From Loxodes magnus (taxonomy: Eukaryota; Ciliophora; Karyorelictea; Loxodida; Loxodidae), in contig CAMPDV010000453.1 in the NCBI GenBank assembly GCA_946699065.1, positions 206,673-270,672 on the forward strand: DNA of 64,000 nucleotides, in the 5' to 3' direction. Below the pieces are notes generated by a model. It made no database searches. It was given only the letters and a program-made list of their open reading frames with translations, and had not been told where the DNA came from. Below, piece after piece: positions 49,265-61,605 of this stretch (its first letter is position 1; every line of letters begins with the position of its first letter). A program made the position numbers and the translations under genes.

Positions 49265-51937
49265 TCAGTGACTTTTGTTTACCACCAACAACTAGCAAAT
49301 TCCATCATGGGGAGTTTATCCACATCTACTACATAGCAATTGTTAACAATTTTTACATTGAATGCTACCTTAGCCAGAAGACTTCGTAGACTCTTTGCAT
49401 CTATAGCAAATTATATTTAAGTATTAGCCTACAGACTATCTTTAAAACTATTGTTACTACTGTTGTGACATTGGCTGATATTAAAGGTTATACTAATATT
49501 CCATATTTTAAGGTGCTTAAGGAGGCATGCTAAGTCTGAATTATTAAATTTTCTAAAAAGTTTAATTATCTATATGTTTTTAAATTATATCCTAGCTTAA
49601 AGGTTGCTTGCACAATTTACAACTTAAATCTTATTCACTCACTAAGTTTTTTTAAGCTTAAGATATAATGAAGTTAGCCAGCTAATCTTCACAGGCGAAA
49701 TGATTACACTATAGAGTTACCATTTATTGAACGAAAGGTTTATTACAGAAAACACAACTTTTTTTTGAATTTTCTCATTCTGCTGTTTTAATTAGCATAC
49801 GTTACTTAGCCTGCTTTAAAGATTATAAGCATTAGATTTGATCATAATGAATCACTTTTTCGCATAATTTATTGCAACATTTTTGAGTTTACAATATTAA
49901 TTCAACAGCGCAGTCTGTACATACTTCATCTTAACATTTGCAACCTATTCTAAAGAATTCAGTTTTGTTTTTTTAACAATTTCCTCCTAAGCATATTTTC
50001 CCCTGATTGTTGTTATACACCCATACTTCTCTTAATTTAGCAAAATTAAAATAATATGCGAAATCCTTTCCACAAGCCCATTGTATTTCTTCTTTACTTA
50101 GGGTGTGATATTGTTTGCAATTTTAAAAAGCGCAAAATACTTAAAAGCTGGCTTCTTTCTGATGTTTAATAACATAGCCTTTCGTCTAATTTTCTAAATA
50201 ATGTAGCAAATGCTCGTTGCATATATAATTTTAGCAAGGTTGTAATTATTTAATATTCTAATTATTACAATCAGAATATTAACATCTATTCGGAAAACTA
50301 GGAAGAGGAATATAAACAGTTGGAGCTTCAATTTGAGAATTTTGATCATTATTTAACGGCTAATTTTATAGTTGCATTTTATCTTGAAATTAGTTTTGCT
50401 ACTAAAACACCTAATTGCTTTTTTCTTTTAGTATAATTATTTTCTATTTCTTTTTCTTCAGCTTTTCTTTAAGCTATTACAGCTCATTATTTTATTTTTT
50501 TATAGTTGAAGTGATATTTTGATTCTCCTATGCCAAATTTTGCTTTTGAAAGGTGATTTATTTGTTATAATCAGATTACTACTTTAATTTATTTTCCTAA
50601 TCTTAGATTTTTTACTTAAATTTTGTATTCATATTCTTCTAGTGGGTATATTCTTTTTAATCTCATGACTATTTTCTTTGCTAAGCTTCAGATAAATTTT
50701 TTAATTCATTATATTTGCTCTATAAGTTCTAGAAGTCATTTTATTATTACCTCATCTTATCTGTAAGCTAATCAATTTCATTGGAGTAGTTTTCCTCTTT
50801 TTCCTTCCAAATTTTTTAATCATTTTAGTGTTATCCATTTTCAAATTAAAGATCAGTAAATTAATTGTTTGTTTTTTTCGTATCTTGTTCAAAGAATTCC
50901 AATTTTTATTCCAAGCTTTTAATTTCCATTTGAAGATCCTTTAGCTGTTTTGAAAATTTTTTATTCTACAGCCTCTTGGAATCAATTTCCTTTTGCATTT
51001 ATTATAAGGTATTTAGATTTGTAATGTTTTTCTCCTTTAGTTCTATATTTTCTTTCTTTATCTCATCTAAATGTTACCCTTCACCTTATTTTTATTATTG
51101 ATCTACTAACTAATTCAGCTCTTTAATTTTTTAATCTTTTTCGTAGCAAATAAATCTTTAAATTTCTTCAGTTTTCTATTTACTTTCTTTCAAGCTTTGA
51201 TTTTATACTTAGCACTCTTCTAACTATTAAGTAAGCTGCACTATTTTATTGCTTAATTATCCTATATGATATTTTGCTTTTTCAGATATTTACTACTTAT
51301 CAGATTCTATCTATTTGATTTTATTCTCACTCTATTCCATTTTTTATTGATATTCCATGAGCTTATTTTCCAGTTACTAATATTTAATCTTTTCGTCTTA
51401 TAAAGCTTTTATAAGCTTTTGAGAACTTTAGGGTTAGTTTTAATTACTTAAATTCTGATCTTATCATTCAATCTAGCTTTATGTTTATTTTATACTGCTT
51501 GCTCTTGAAAAATCTCCTTAAAAATTTCTATTTTAGCTTTGCTCGTCAATATTCTAGTTTTTTATCTACTCCATACTACTCTTGTTTTACATTTTAGGTT
51601 TTATTACTACCATAGAATTCTCTTAGATATAAAGAGATTAATATTCTGTCTATTACATTGCCACCATTTACTTAGTTAAAGCCTCAATTGTATTTTATGG
51701 CAATTTAGTTCTCTACTAGCATGGACAAATAAAGCTAGGTTGATTACTTTATCCTTCACTGCTGAAATTGCTTTAACTCTATTTTTGCTCAAGTTAGTTA
51801 AAATATCATTCCCTTGATATATTTCACAACTTTACTCAATGGTTGTCGCAGAAAGTATGTTTACATGAAAGCTATACCATATCTGATGCTTAATTTTAAC
51901 ACTAGATTTAGTTTTCATTAAATTAGCATGAAAGCAT
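49265..51937 (-). CDS. RING/coiled-coil/cysteine-rich protein, copy 7
   Basis: One frame of 890 codons, ATG at 51937 to TGA at 49265. RING ligands C4, C13, C25, H27, C30 and H33 (LSCKHTFCDNHW, the Trp being TGA at 51836-51838), then FICPCQQ. A long coil rich in Gln, Lys and Glu (for example QQLENKLMEYQQKMEQSENK). The cysteine-rich C-terminal half has the family order and ends with CYRCKES ... CKNCQQLLCSRCGQTPHD then GIC. Tandem with copy 6, 1.6 kb apart, same strand. Intact. Gene-specific role unknown; RING plus coil suggests an oligomeric E3-type protein. Confidence 0.75.
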
Positions 51938-54119
51938 ATTTAAATTTAAGAGAATATAAGATCTTAGCTTATATTAGATGAGTATAAGCAATTGTTAGAA
52001 TTTAAATATGATATATCATGATCAAACTTATGTTCGTATTGAAGAATATGAAAGCTTCTTTATTGATTCATCCAGATTTATATATTTAAATCTCTTTATT
52101 ACTCCAACTAAAAGCTTTTTCCTTTCTTCAATTATTTTTATTTATCAAATTCAATTTTAATTATAACGTATATCACCATTTTGTCTAGTTATTTTATGCT
52201 AGCTTATGCTTTAAATCACGAGCTTCTATTTATTTGTAGATGGGTTTTTGAATATTTCTTTGATATTATATTTCTGTTTAAGATCTTCATTGATAAAATT
52301 GTTTTTATTGAGATAATTAAAGAGAATATAAAGAGTAAAAGCTTACTTTCAGATATATCTTTAATAGACCATCAAGTCAGTTTTGATATCTTTCATTTAT
52401 CTAAATACCAAATTTAGAGAGACTGTTTGAAAACTATCAATCAGCTATTTTTATAATTTCGAAGCCTTCATTATTTTAATCCCAGTTTATTTTTATCTCA
52501 TTCAAATTTCTTTTAACAAATTGCTATAAAACTGACTTCTATTTTCCTATCTACTTAGATAGCCTAAAATCATTTTAAGCTCCCACATTAATGTCTTTAA
52601 TGCTAATTGGTATACCTAAAATTGCTTAAACTAGAAAATATCAGGAACTATATATTTTTCATAAAGCTTAAGCTAAATAAATTTCAATTCTAACATATAT
52701 ACAAACTCACTATTGAGTATCTTTCTAATTACTTTATATTAGTTATCAAAGTTATTTTTTATTTTACAAGCCTAATATATCTATTTCACGTTACTTATGT
52801 TCTTTATTTATAAATCAAAACCCTTTATTTGTTTAAATTAGCCAAGCTTAGTGTTAATTTCTTCTTATATACTAGCAAACTATTTCCTTCTTTAGACTAT
52901 CAACTATATCTTTTAAAAATGTTCAGATAATACTCTTAATATATCTACTTATGACTAGATATCTCTTTATATATACAATTTAAATTTGATTTTTCTTTTT
53001 GTTATATAATAATTTAAATTTAGCGTTTGAATAGAGTATACAAGTTGAAGTATTTAATGGAAATATTTATAACTTGTAAGCTAAATTTGATTCTAAATTG
53101 CTTAAATAAAAATTATACCTAATAGTTATTCTTAAGAGTTAGTCCAATTTTTTCATGTTTTTCCTTTTAAATAAATCTCCCTATCCTTCTGTTTGTTTCC
53201 TTTATTATATTAGTAATACAATTAGCTAATTTTACTCCTTAATTATTTATTTTTTTATAATATATATCTAAATTAACTTAATAAGTTGGCTATATGCTTC
53301 TCACTTTTAAGTAAATAAATAAAAAAGAATTTAATTTTTACTTTGAAATTGCTTATTTTAAGTTTCTTCTTTATTTACCTAGACACTTATTTTTTCATCT
53401 TGCATTATCTTTTCTCTTTTTTCTTAGTATAGATAGCTAAGTTTATCTCTATTAATAATAGTTAAAAGAAATGTCCTAGAAACTTTTTTCTATAGGTATC
53501 ATGAGTCTCTCATTACCACACTACCTTTGATTTATTACTTAGATAATATCAAACTTAAATAAGCCTCTAAAATAAGACTAATTAATTATAATCATTATAT
53601 ACTTATTTTGCTAATATAGGCTTAGATATATAGTTCCATTTAGTAGTCTTATTTATTTAAAGTTTGCTTTATATAAAGTTTTTTCATATGCTAATTAAAT
53701 TAAATCTCACTCTTTTATATATATCTTCAATTTTCCTCTATAGTTCTTTAATTTTATTAACTGCCAATTTATTCTCTTTACTTATTATAACCTATCTTGC
53801 TGTTTTTTTCATTTTGTCATCTAATACAAAGGATTTAAAGCTATTATCTCTTTATTTTATTTGGTTTTATGTTGATTGTTAGTTTTTCAATTTCTAAAGA
53901 AGCCAAAATTTTTAATTGCTTTCTTAAAACTTTTTCTTGTTTTAGATTAGTTTTACACAAAAGGAATTTTATAAGAATATTTTCTATTTTTCTAGATTTT
54001 GATGATGGAATATGATTTTCTACTATGTCCTGAATATAATTAAATAAATGAAAAAATTTAAGCAAGGAAATAAATTTCTTTATAAAGCTAGCTTTCTAAT
54101 ATGACTTATGTTAAAAATC
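51938..54119. other. stretch without recognised genes
   Basis: Hydrophobic-looking plus frames occur at 52181-52420 (for example FEYFFDIIFLFKIFIDK, faintly like a membrane segment of an ion channel) but nothing supports a gene. A C run (CCCCCCC) stands at 54123-54129 just beyond. Confidence 0.35.
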
Positions 54120-54860
54120 TTACCCCCCCGAACACCCCTTTATAGTTGTGATCTTCTGGTTAGCAGTAATTTATACACTTTTTAGTAGGTTAGTTATAGA
54201 AGTCAAATTTTAGAATGTTACTATCAGAGATTTTTCTTTAGCTATCTTCTTCTATGTTTTCGGAGTTTTTTAATTAGATTAAAATAAACTTTTGTTTCCT
54301 TAAAAATAGAACTGTAAGAGTTTGTTCATGCCATAATTAACTATACATATGGTAATCACATTCAGTTCTGTTGCAGAATTGATTTTCACTATCCAATCTC
54401 TTGAACTGCTAAGTCAAGTGGCACTCTGTAATTAAATACAGACTGAGCATTAATTAATCTCAGATCGTTCTTATCGAAGTCTCTCCAATCAGAAAAATAA
54501 ATACTTCGTTCCAGGGAAGATTTCCAAAAAATTAGCCAGCGAACCTGGATTTCGAAGAACGTTTGATTCCCATAAGATCCATACTTAATTCTTTTGGAAT
54601 CTTTATATTACTCTTTTAAGTTTTAAATCTGAGCTTAAAGCTTACTTTGATTTATTCCAGTTAGTAAGCTTTTCTTAATCTACTTTTCTATATTTTCTAA
54701 GCTTCAATATTTTTTTCAAAGTTTCTAGTCTTAAATTTTTCTATTCGAATCTATTTCTCGCTATTTTATCTTCATATGCTTAAATACTATCTTCTATGAA
54801 AATTTGTTAACTTTCTTAAAAAGGTTCTTTCTAGCTTTGGTACACCTTAAGAAAAACTGA
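54120..54860 (-). CDS. possible coding segment, unknown family
   Basis: The minus strand from 54860 reads a coil (SLLTGINQSKLQAQIQNLKE) that continues in frame into a richer, less AT-biased segment at 54580-54400 (for example NQTFFEIQVRW, YFSDWRDFDKNDLRLINAQ, VFNYRVPLDL). Lower AT content and charged residues separate it from the flanks. Beyond 54400 other frames look equally good, so the end is unknown. It could be part of a retroelement. Confidence 0.3.
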
Positions 54861-55534
54861 ACTAGAATTAAATAAAAAAGTGTATATAGTATTTATTCGA
54901 AAAGCATAAGAAGTGACACTTTTAATAGTAGTCTAAATAATAAAAGCATTCTTAGTTATCTAAATTAATAGTTTATCTGATTACGATAAACTAAAGACTT
55001 ATACTTTATCCCTTTTTCATTTTATATTAATCTCCTGGTACTATTTTGGAAGTGTCCAAGTTTATCAAATCATATAGTTAGTGGCTAGTTTATTTGATTA
55101 ATTAATATCCATCTTTAACTGACTGTATAGATAAAGATTTTCCTTTGCTTGAAAAAATTTCTTCTTTATTATATTTAAAAAATGGCTTCTAAGAAGTAAT
55201 CGAGTAAAAACTAACAGGATATCAACTAATAAAACTCTCTAATCGAAATATACTCCCTAGGAGCTGAAAACATCACTTCTAGACTTGATATAACGATTAG
55301 ATTCTCTAGCTTTTGCTGTAAAACAAGTATAAAATGAAAACCCATGACTAAAAATGGAAATCAGCACTAAAACATCAAATTCTTAACTTATCTAATAACT
55401 GGAAAAAATGGAATTAAAATTTAAAGTTACTAGCAAGCAAAATAATTCTGAATAGATTAATTCTATTCATAATAATCCTATAGTAGTGGAAGAGCAGTAT
55501 TTCATAACCTTTTCTAATAGGAAAATATATTAAA

Positions 55535-56012
55535 AATGAAAAAATGTTGAAAATATAAAAAATTAGGACGTATTTCCAAAAAATGAACGACAAGATGCTT
55601 CTTTTGTTAAAGAAATGGACATATATTTAAAAAATGTTGGTACTTTTAGAGAAAACAGAAATAAGCAAATCAAAAGATTGAAATGACATGTCTAAGCTAT
55701 ACTGTTACCCAGAAGGAATACTTTATAAGAAAAAGGCATGAGGTGGAGATTAATTACTATTGGATATAGTAAATGCTCAAAAAAGAAGAAGAAAGAGACA
55801 AATGTATGGACCTAATTGAGGCTGAAGCAAGATTCATACTGTCAAAAGGGATAAATTAGCTTGAATCGATTCGTAATAGAAGAATGCGAGTCTAATAATT
55901 CGAGAGAAGAATGAAATGACCCCATGATTATTTGATAAAACTTATTAACTGATTCCATGACTAACCAACAAAGGAAAAAATCACGCAAATAGATTATTGC
56001 TATTATTATATA
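55535..56012 (+). mobile_element. LINE ORF1 fragment, second copy
   Basis: It matches 14045-14520 over the full length, including the second knuckle CFFCQRNGHIFKKCW. The first knuckle is decayed (Cys to Tyr and Trp, His to Arg). It ends in an ATT/AT-rich tail and is followed 15 bases later by a SINE C copy. Confidence 0.7.
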
Positions 56013-56024
56013 TATATAAAATAT

Positions 56025-56425
56025 TAATGCTGGCAGCGGTCAGAAGAACTAGTGGCTAATTTGGTGCGGCGATACTGCATTGCGAGTAATCTCATACTAG
56101 ATGTAACCACGGAGAAGGGTGGATAAGCTCGAAAGAGATAAGTCTAACTTGCCCGAGATCTCTCGATAGTAGTATGAACATTTGACTGACGGGCCTTCTA
56201 AATAATGACTTAATAACTAATTCTTATTTGGATCTTATTCAAGAATAATGGAACATTTGGTTGAAGATTCAAGAATAATTTTATCAAGCAAATTCCCTAT
56301 TTAGAGAAGTTGATGTGACTCATTGGATGGTTAGAATGACAATAAGAAGCATGAGTATACTTTTTTAATATTAGAATTGAAAGAGCTGCGCGCCAACGAG
56401 GTGCAATGTGCTCGATAATTATATT
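56025..56425 (+). mobile_element. SINE family C, copy 2
   Basis: It runs from GCTGGCAGCGGTCAGAAG through CATTGCGAGTAATCTC and GACTGACGGGCC to the 3' box CTGCGCGCCAACGAGGTGC and an ATATTTAAC tail. Full-length inverted partner of 21312-21725. The box has a GCC/GGT variant that keeps the stem paired. Confidence 0.7.
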
Positions 56426-56939
56426 TAACTTTATTTGAAAGTTTCTACTCTCTCAAGATAGCTAAGTAGGAAGAAATCAAGAGTTATTTAATAATGATTA
56501 GATAAAAATAAAATTTAAAGAGTAAATTAATATTTTAATTGGTGAAAGCAATTCTGAAAATTAAAGGAATAAAATATCTAATTAGTTTAAAATTTACATT
56601 TATAAGTAAACTATTAAAAAGGATTATAACTTTAAAGCTCAATTTTTATCTTCTATTTGAGAATTAAGCATCTATAAATTTTAGCTTCCTTAATCTTCAT
56701 TTTTAGTTATAGGTAAATTTTTGCTTGAATAGTATTCTCTATCTCCAACATAAAGCCTTTCTCTACAGATAATACCAACTAATTAAATTTTTAATATGCT
56801 AGTTAACTTCTTATTTTAGACATGCATTTCTCTAGTTTATATTGCTTCTTTTATTCCTTTTTTAGTTTTTATTTCTATACGTAAATTGCAACCGATATTT
56901 TGCCTATTACTTCTTTAAGTTGCTAAAATACCTTTTTTC

Positions 56940-57640
56940 TCTTGTATTTTTACCCTATAAATATCTCATACCGGATTCTAATTTTCTGGATCTCACCGAA
57001 AGAGACAAAACATAATTATGACAATCTTAATAATGATTCTCTAAAAATTTTTGAGTTTGTAAGAAGAAAATTAATAGTAAACATTATTGCTACAATGCTT
57101 AGGCAGCAAATTTCGAGATTTATCTCTAGTATGATTTAAGAAATTAAAGCCTTAAAACTGAATTAAGTAATAAAAGAAAAGTCATTTTGCAGATATTTCT
57201 GAAAATTTAGTTTTAGAAAGCTTAACTCATAATGATTCCATGGATAATGAGCCAAAAGTGCAGCCAGTATAGATATAAAGGAAGAAAAAGGCCAAATGAT
57301 TGTATTATAAAAAGCTTGGACATTTTGTATGACTCTGCAGGAATTTTCAAAATAAGCAAAAAACTGAAATTAGAAACTTCGAAGGAATTTAAGTAAGCTT
57401 TATGTTACTCTTGAAGGTAACATTTATAGATTTCAGAAGAAATCTAAATAAGATGGCATTAATAAATATTTAACAATAATCTGAATTTGTACTTAATACC
57501 TAAAATAAAGACAGAAGAAAGAACACTGCTAAGTACTTATAATGCAACACAAAATAGAAGAAGTCTGCGAAGCTTTCTGCTAGTGAAATTATTATAATAA
57601 CATTAAAAATTTATCCAGTGATGAGCCTAATTGGATGTGA
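56940..57640 (+). mobile_element. gag-like fragment with decayed zinc knuckle
   Basis: The plus frame reads ADISENLVLESLTHNDSMDN, a basic stretch and KWLYYKKLGHFVWLCR (about 57290-57335), which is a C-x2-C-x4-H-x4-C knuckle with the first two Cys changed by point mutation (TGA and TAT). Upstream, EFVRRKLIVNIIATMLRQQ lies in another frame. The order recalls gag of Ty1/copia-type elements, but no pol or LTR is visible nearby. Confidence 0.45.
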
Positions 57641-60315
57641 TCTCATTAAAATTAATAATTATTATTTAAAAATCACTTATTTTATTTATCGGACTAAATA
57701 TTCATTTTTTAAGAAAGGTACTTTTATTTTTAAGTTTTACCAAACTTAGAACAAAATAGTGCTAACTTTTAGATGATATCTTTTTTTATAAGCAACATTA
57801 TAAATAAAAGATTTTATAATTAAATGAAATAAGTGATTAAAGTATAGAGTGATATTTATTAATAATTCGCTGAAAAATAGCAAAAATTTATTTCTAATTA
57901 CACTTTTCTCAAATTACTCTTGCTTTTATAATAGTTTTTTTAATTACTTAATTAGTTAATTATTTGCATTCTTTTTTAAGTATTTATTACTTACTGTCGC
58001 TGCTTTTTTTTCATAAACTTTTTTCCTTTTTACCTCTTATAGTTTACATTATATTTTATATTAGTTATAACCATTCCTAAATAAATATCTTTTTTTTCCT
58101 ATTTCAGTTTTATCTTGATTTAGCTTATATATTTATAAAAGGGTGGATAATTTCAAAAAGGCATTGCTATGAAATATTTTTATTTGATTGCTTTTTTTCT
58201 TTTTTTATACTGGAAAGTCATTTCTTTACGTTTATCATAAAATAACTTTGATCCTAATTTACTTTAAAGCTTTTAAAAATAACTGTGCTATTAAATAGCT
58301 AACTTTGATATTCTTTTAATGATTTTAATATTCTTCAGTTCTAGTAATTATCATAAATAGTATGTTCTATTATACTTCTATAGAGAATGAAAGTTAGTGA
58401 TAAATTCTCTAAGAGATAAACGAAATAATAGCATTTACTCATGAAAAAGGGGAAAGAAACTTTAGTGAAAATATTTTTTTGCTAAACTCAAAACTAATAA
58501 CTATTGACTCAATCTCTAAAATGGCTGAATAGCATTTTAACAATGAATAAATTTAATTTCAGCACAAATCAATTCCCACTAAGAAACATTTACAAAAAAA
58601 GTATACCTAAGCCTCAAAAAGAAAGGACATTAATAATTTATTCTCTACGCGGTAAACGAAAGAAATAAAAATAGATAGCCACTAAGAAATTATTTTGTAA
58701 TATAAGTTTATCTATTACATTATTTTAATTCCCATTTTCTTTTCCGTATTATTAGATAGTAAAGTATTTCTCTTATTATATTAAGTTATTTTCATCTTTC
58801 ATTTTTTAATTTAAGTATATCTATAAAATATCTAAAAAGAGCGCTAAAATGGATTGGTCCGTTTGCTTTTTGCTTTTTTTATTTTTTAGTTCCAAAATAA
58901 AAATTTGGATATAAGACTAGCTTCTAAAAGTTTCTCTTGTTAAAGCTTTTAAATTAATATTGTTGATATTTAGTCATAGTATGTGGATAATTATCTTGCT
59001 ACTTTCTAAGATAGAAAAATGAATAAAACTACTTTTTTAAGTTTAATGCTAGCGGATCAAAGGTAAGAATTTTATAATTCTTAATTAAATAAAATTTTGG
59101 TTTTGCAAGGCGTTTTGGATTTAATTGCGAAAGCAAAAATTATTAAAATAAAGCCTTGAAAGCAAGGTATTAGTAGTAAGTCTTAGGTCATAAAAAGAGG
59201 AAGCTTTATTATAAAAGGACTAAAATAGATAAAATTTTCAAATTTTGGAAAAAGTGGTTTCTAGTACTTTTTTTGGTATTTTGTTAAAAGAAATAGATTT
59301 AGCTTTGAAAAAAAAATGTATAAAGACATTATATTTGATTATATCATAAATTTTTTATGTTGAAACATATTCAAAAGAGAAACTAACATACTTAATCAGA
59401 AGTAAACTCCATCAAAAAAGATTACTTAAAAGAAAAAAATGTGAAAGAAAAAGAAAAATTGAAGTCATTCTCACTCTAAAATCTAGAAAAAAAAGAACTT
59501 ATTAAAAGATACATTTTACATTCTAATTTATATTTAAGTTTTGAAGCAACATAAATTAAGTTACACTAAAAGATTGAAAATTAAAGTTATAAATTTCTAA
59601 GATAAAAAAATAGAAATTTATTATATTAAATTTAATTTAAAACGTTAAAAGTAAATTTTCCCTCTTAGAGTTATGTATAAATGAAAAGGTAACAGAGAAG
59701 ATAAATTCAAAACTATACATTTAATTTATTTTCTAGTAAGAAAATTATTTTAAATATTAGAGAAATAATTTGAGATTTGTTAAAATTATTTATTTCTGGC
59801 TAATTAAAATATTTCATTATAATAATTTATTAAAGCCAAAATCCTTAATTCTACTCATTTTTTAAATAAAACTAAAAAAATTACAAAATAAATATTTTCA
59901 TTAAAATTTGGTTTATTTCTCTTAGTTCACTAGATTCTACTTAAAATACAATTAAAAACTATCTGAAAGATTCAGTAAATTTCCAGAAGATATCGCTTAA
60001 CTAAAAAAAGGAGTGGAATATTTGTTGGAAGTATTTTCATTCTAACAAATTTAGAGGGAAAAATATATATTTTAAGCATTTATTTACTAAATAGATCCTT
60101 TTTTCTTTTTATTTAAGATATTCTAAAGCTGGCAGTTTAACAATTGCTTGTTTTCAAGTTATAATATATTTATTAGCTTCAAAATTTTTCTTTAGTGTTA
60201 GATCAAATTTTTATAAATTATGAAATAAAAATTCAAGATTAGATTATTTCGTTTCTATTATGAAAAAAATATAAAAGAGAAGGTTTATTTTGATGCAAGT
60301 TTTAAAAATGAAATA
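57641..60315. other. stretch without recognised genes
   Basis: Extremely AT-rich, with long A and T runs. No motif, repeat or paralogue found. Confidence 0.45.
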
Positions 60316-60633
60316 TAAATAAATAAATGAGATTATAGAACTCGTAGCACCTCAATGGTGCATCTCTTTAATAAAGATTATTAAAGTTAAAAAAATTCTT
60401 GCTGAAGTCTTCCACGATGCTAGCATTCCCTTGTGAATTTGTCTTCTATAGGGCCGCGATTGGAATGCTACCCTAAGAGATCTTAGTATCTGGAATCTTT
60501 CATCATTAATGCTTATTGATGCCTCTTCAATCTTATCTTGTCTTCTCTTCTCTTTGGTTGCTTTTCATCTATGGGGTACTTCCTGGTACCAGAATTTAAG
60601 TAAGTTTCAGTTAGAGGATTGCTCCTCCCTATT
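60316..60633 (-). mobile_element. SINE family A, copy 3
   Basis: Minus orientation, 5' AAATAGGGAGGAGCAATCCTC at the right and 3' box plus CTCATTTATTTATTTATA tail at the left. Close to the nested copy at 25633-25957. The stem-loop has ATTGA in the loop and keeps GCACC/GGTGC pairing. It lies in otherwise featureless DNA. Confidence 0.75.
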
Positions 60634-61605
60634 TGATTATATTTAATATAATAATTTGCTTAAATTTGTGAGGATAAATAAGAATATATAACTGATTCTT
60701 TTTAAATAAAACTCCGTATTATACTATATAACTTTTTAAATTTCATTTCTGAAATAAATTTTTTTTAATTCTTAATACTTTTTCATTTTAATTCTTTCGC
60801 TTTTTTTATATCAGAACTAATTTAGATTTTTTCTTTTTTATTATATAAAATTACTTATAAAATGACTATTATTAATATATCTTTCACTTAGATTTTATTC
60901 ATATTATTGTATCTCACTTTGTAAAATCAACCTATTATATTACATTTTCATCTATTAATTTTTTTCTATTAATTGTATACTATTTCCAGTCTATAAGCTC
61001 CACTATGATTATTAGGGATAAATATTGATAATAGATCTATTACCGTATCAACTTTCTTCTTATACTTTAACCTTTTTTCCTTTCTTTTGCTATTTTTCTA
61101 TTTTCTTAGTTTATAAATCTATTTCTATTCCTTAAGGTTTTAGGTGGCTATAATAAAGTATTATATATCTAAAGATGGCTAAAGAGAATGCCTTAGATTT
61201 TACTGCTGCTTTTCTTATTAGTTTATGCAAACGTTTTTTTACCTTATGTTAAAATTCCTTTTATCACATAATAACTTACTACTAATAGTTGAAGCTAATA
61301 TTTATAATAGCCTTATATATCTACACAATAGAGATAAGCTCTTTCCTTTAACTAATTTAAACTCTATCAGTCTAAATCTCCATTATACACAATCTAAAGG
61401 TCTACTTATATAAATATTCTCCAATGGATATAAAAGCACTAAGAGATACAATAGAAAAGGAATAAGCATTAAGATTAATAATTGAATTTGAATAACTTTA
61501 GATGCTTTTAGACTTGCTTAATTAATCAAACTATTAATTAGATTTCGGATAGAAACTGATATAAAAGTGCTGATTAAGCAATTTAATTTGGTTAACTATA
61601 ATAGA
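60634..61605. other. spacer upstream of the Kelch gene
   Basis: AT-rich, nothing recognised. Promoter elements cannot be assigned. Confidence 0.4.

Noticed and set aside
54121-54140. C-rich run as a telomere or chromosome-breakage signal
   Set aside because: Only one short run, not a repeated unit, and flanked by ordinary sequence on both sides.
21312-56425. SINE C as a tRNA-derived element or a tRNA gene
   Set aside because: A B-box-like GGTTCAAACC occurs in one copy only, and no cloverleaf can be drawn.
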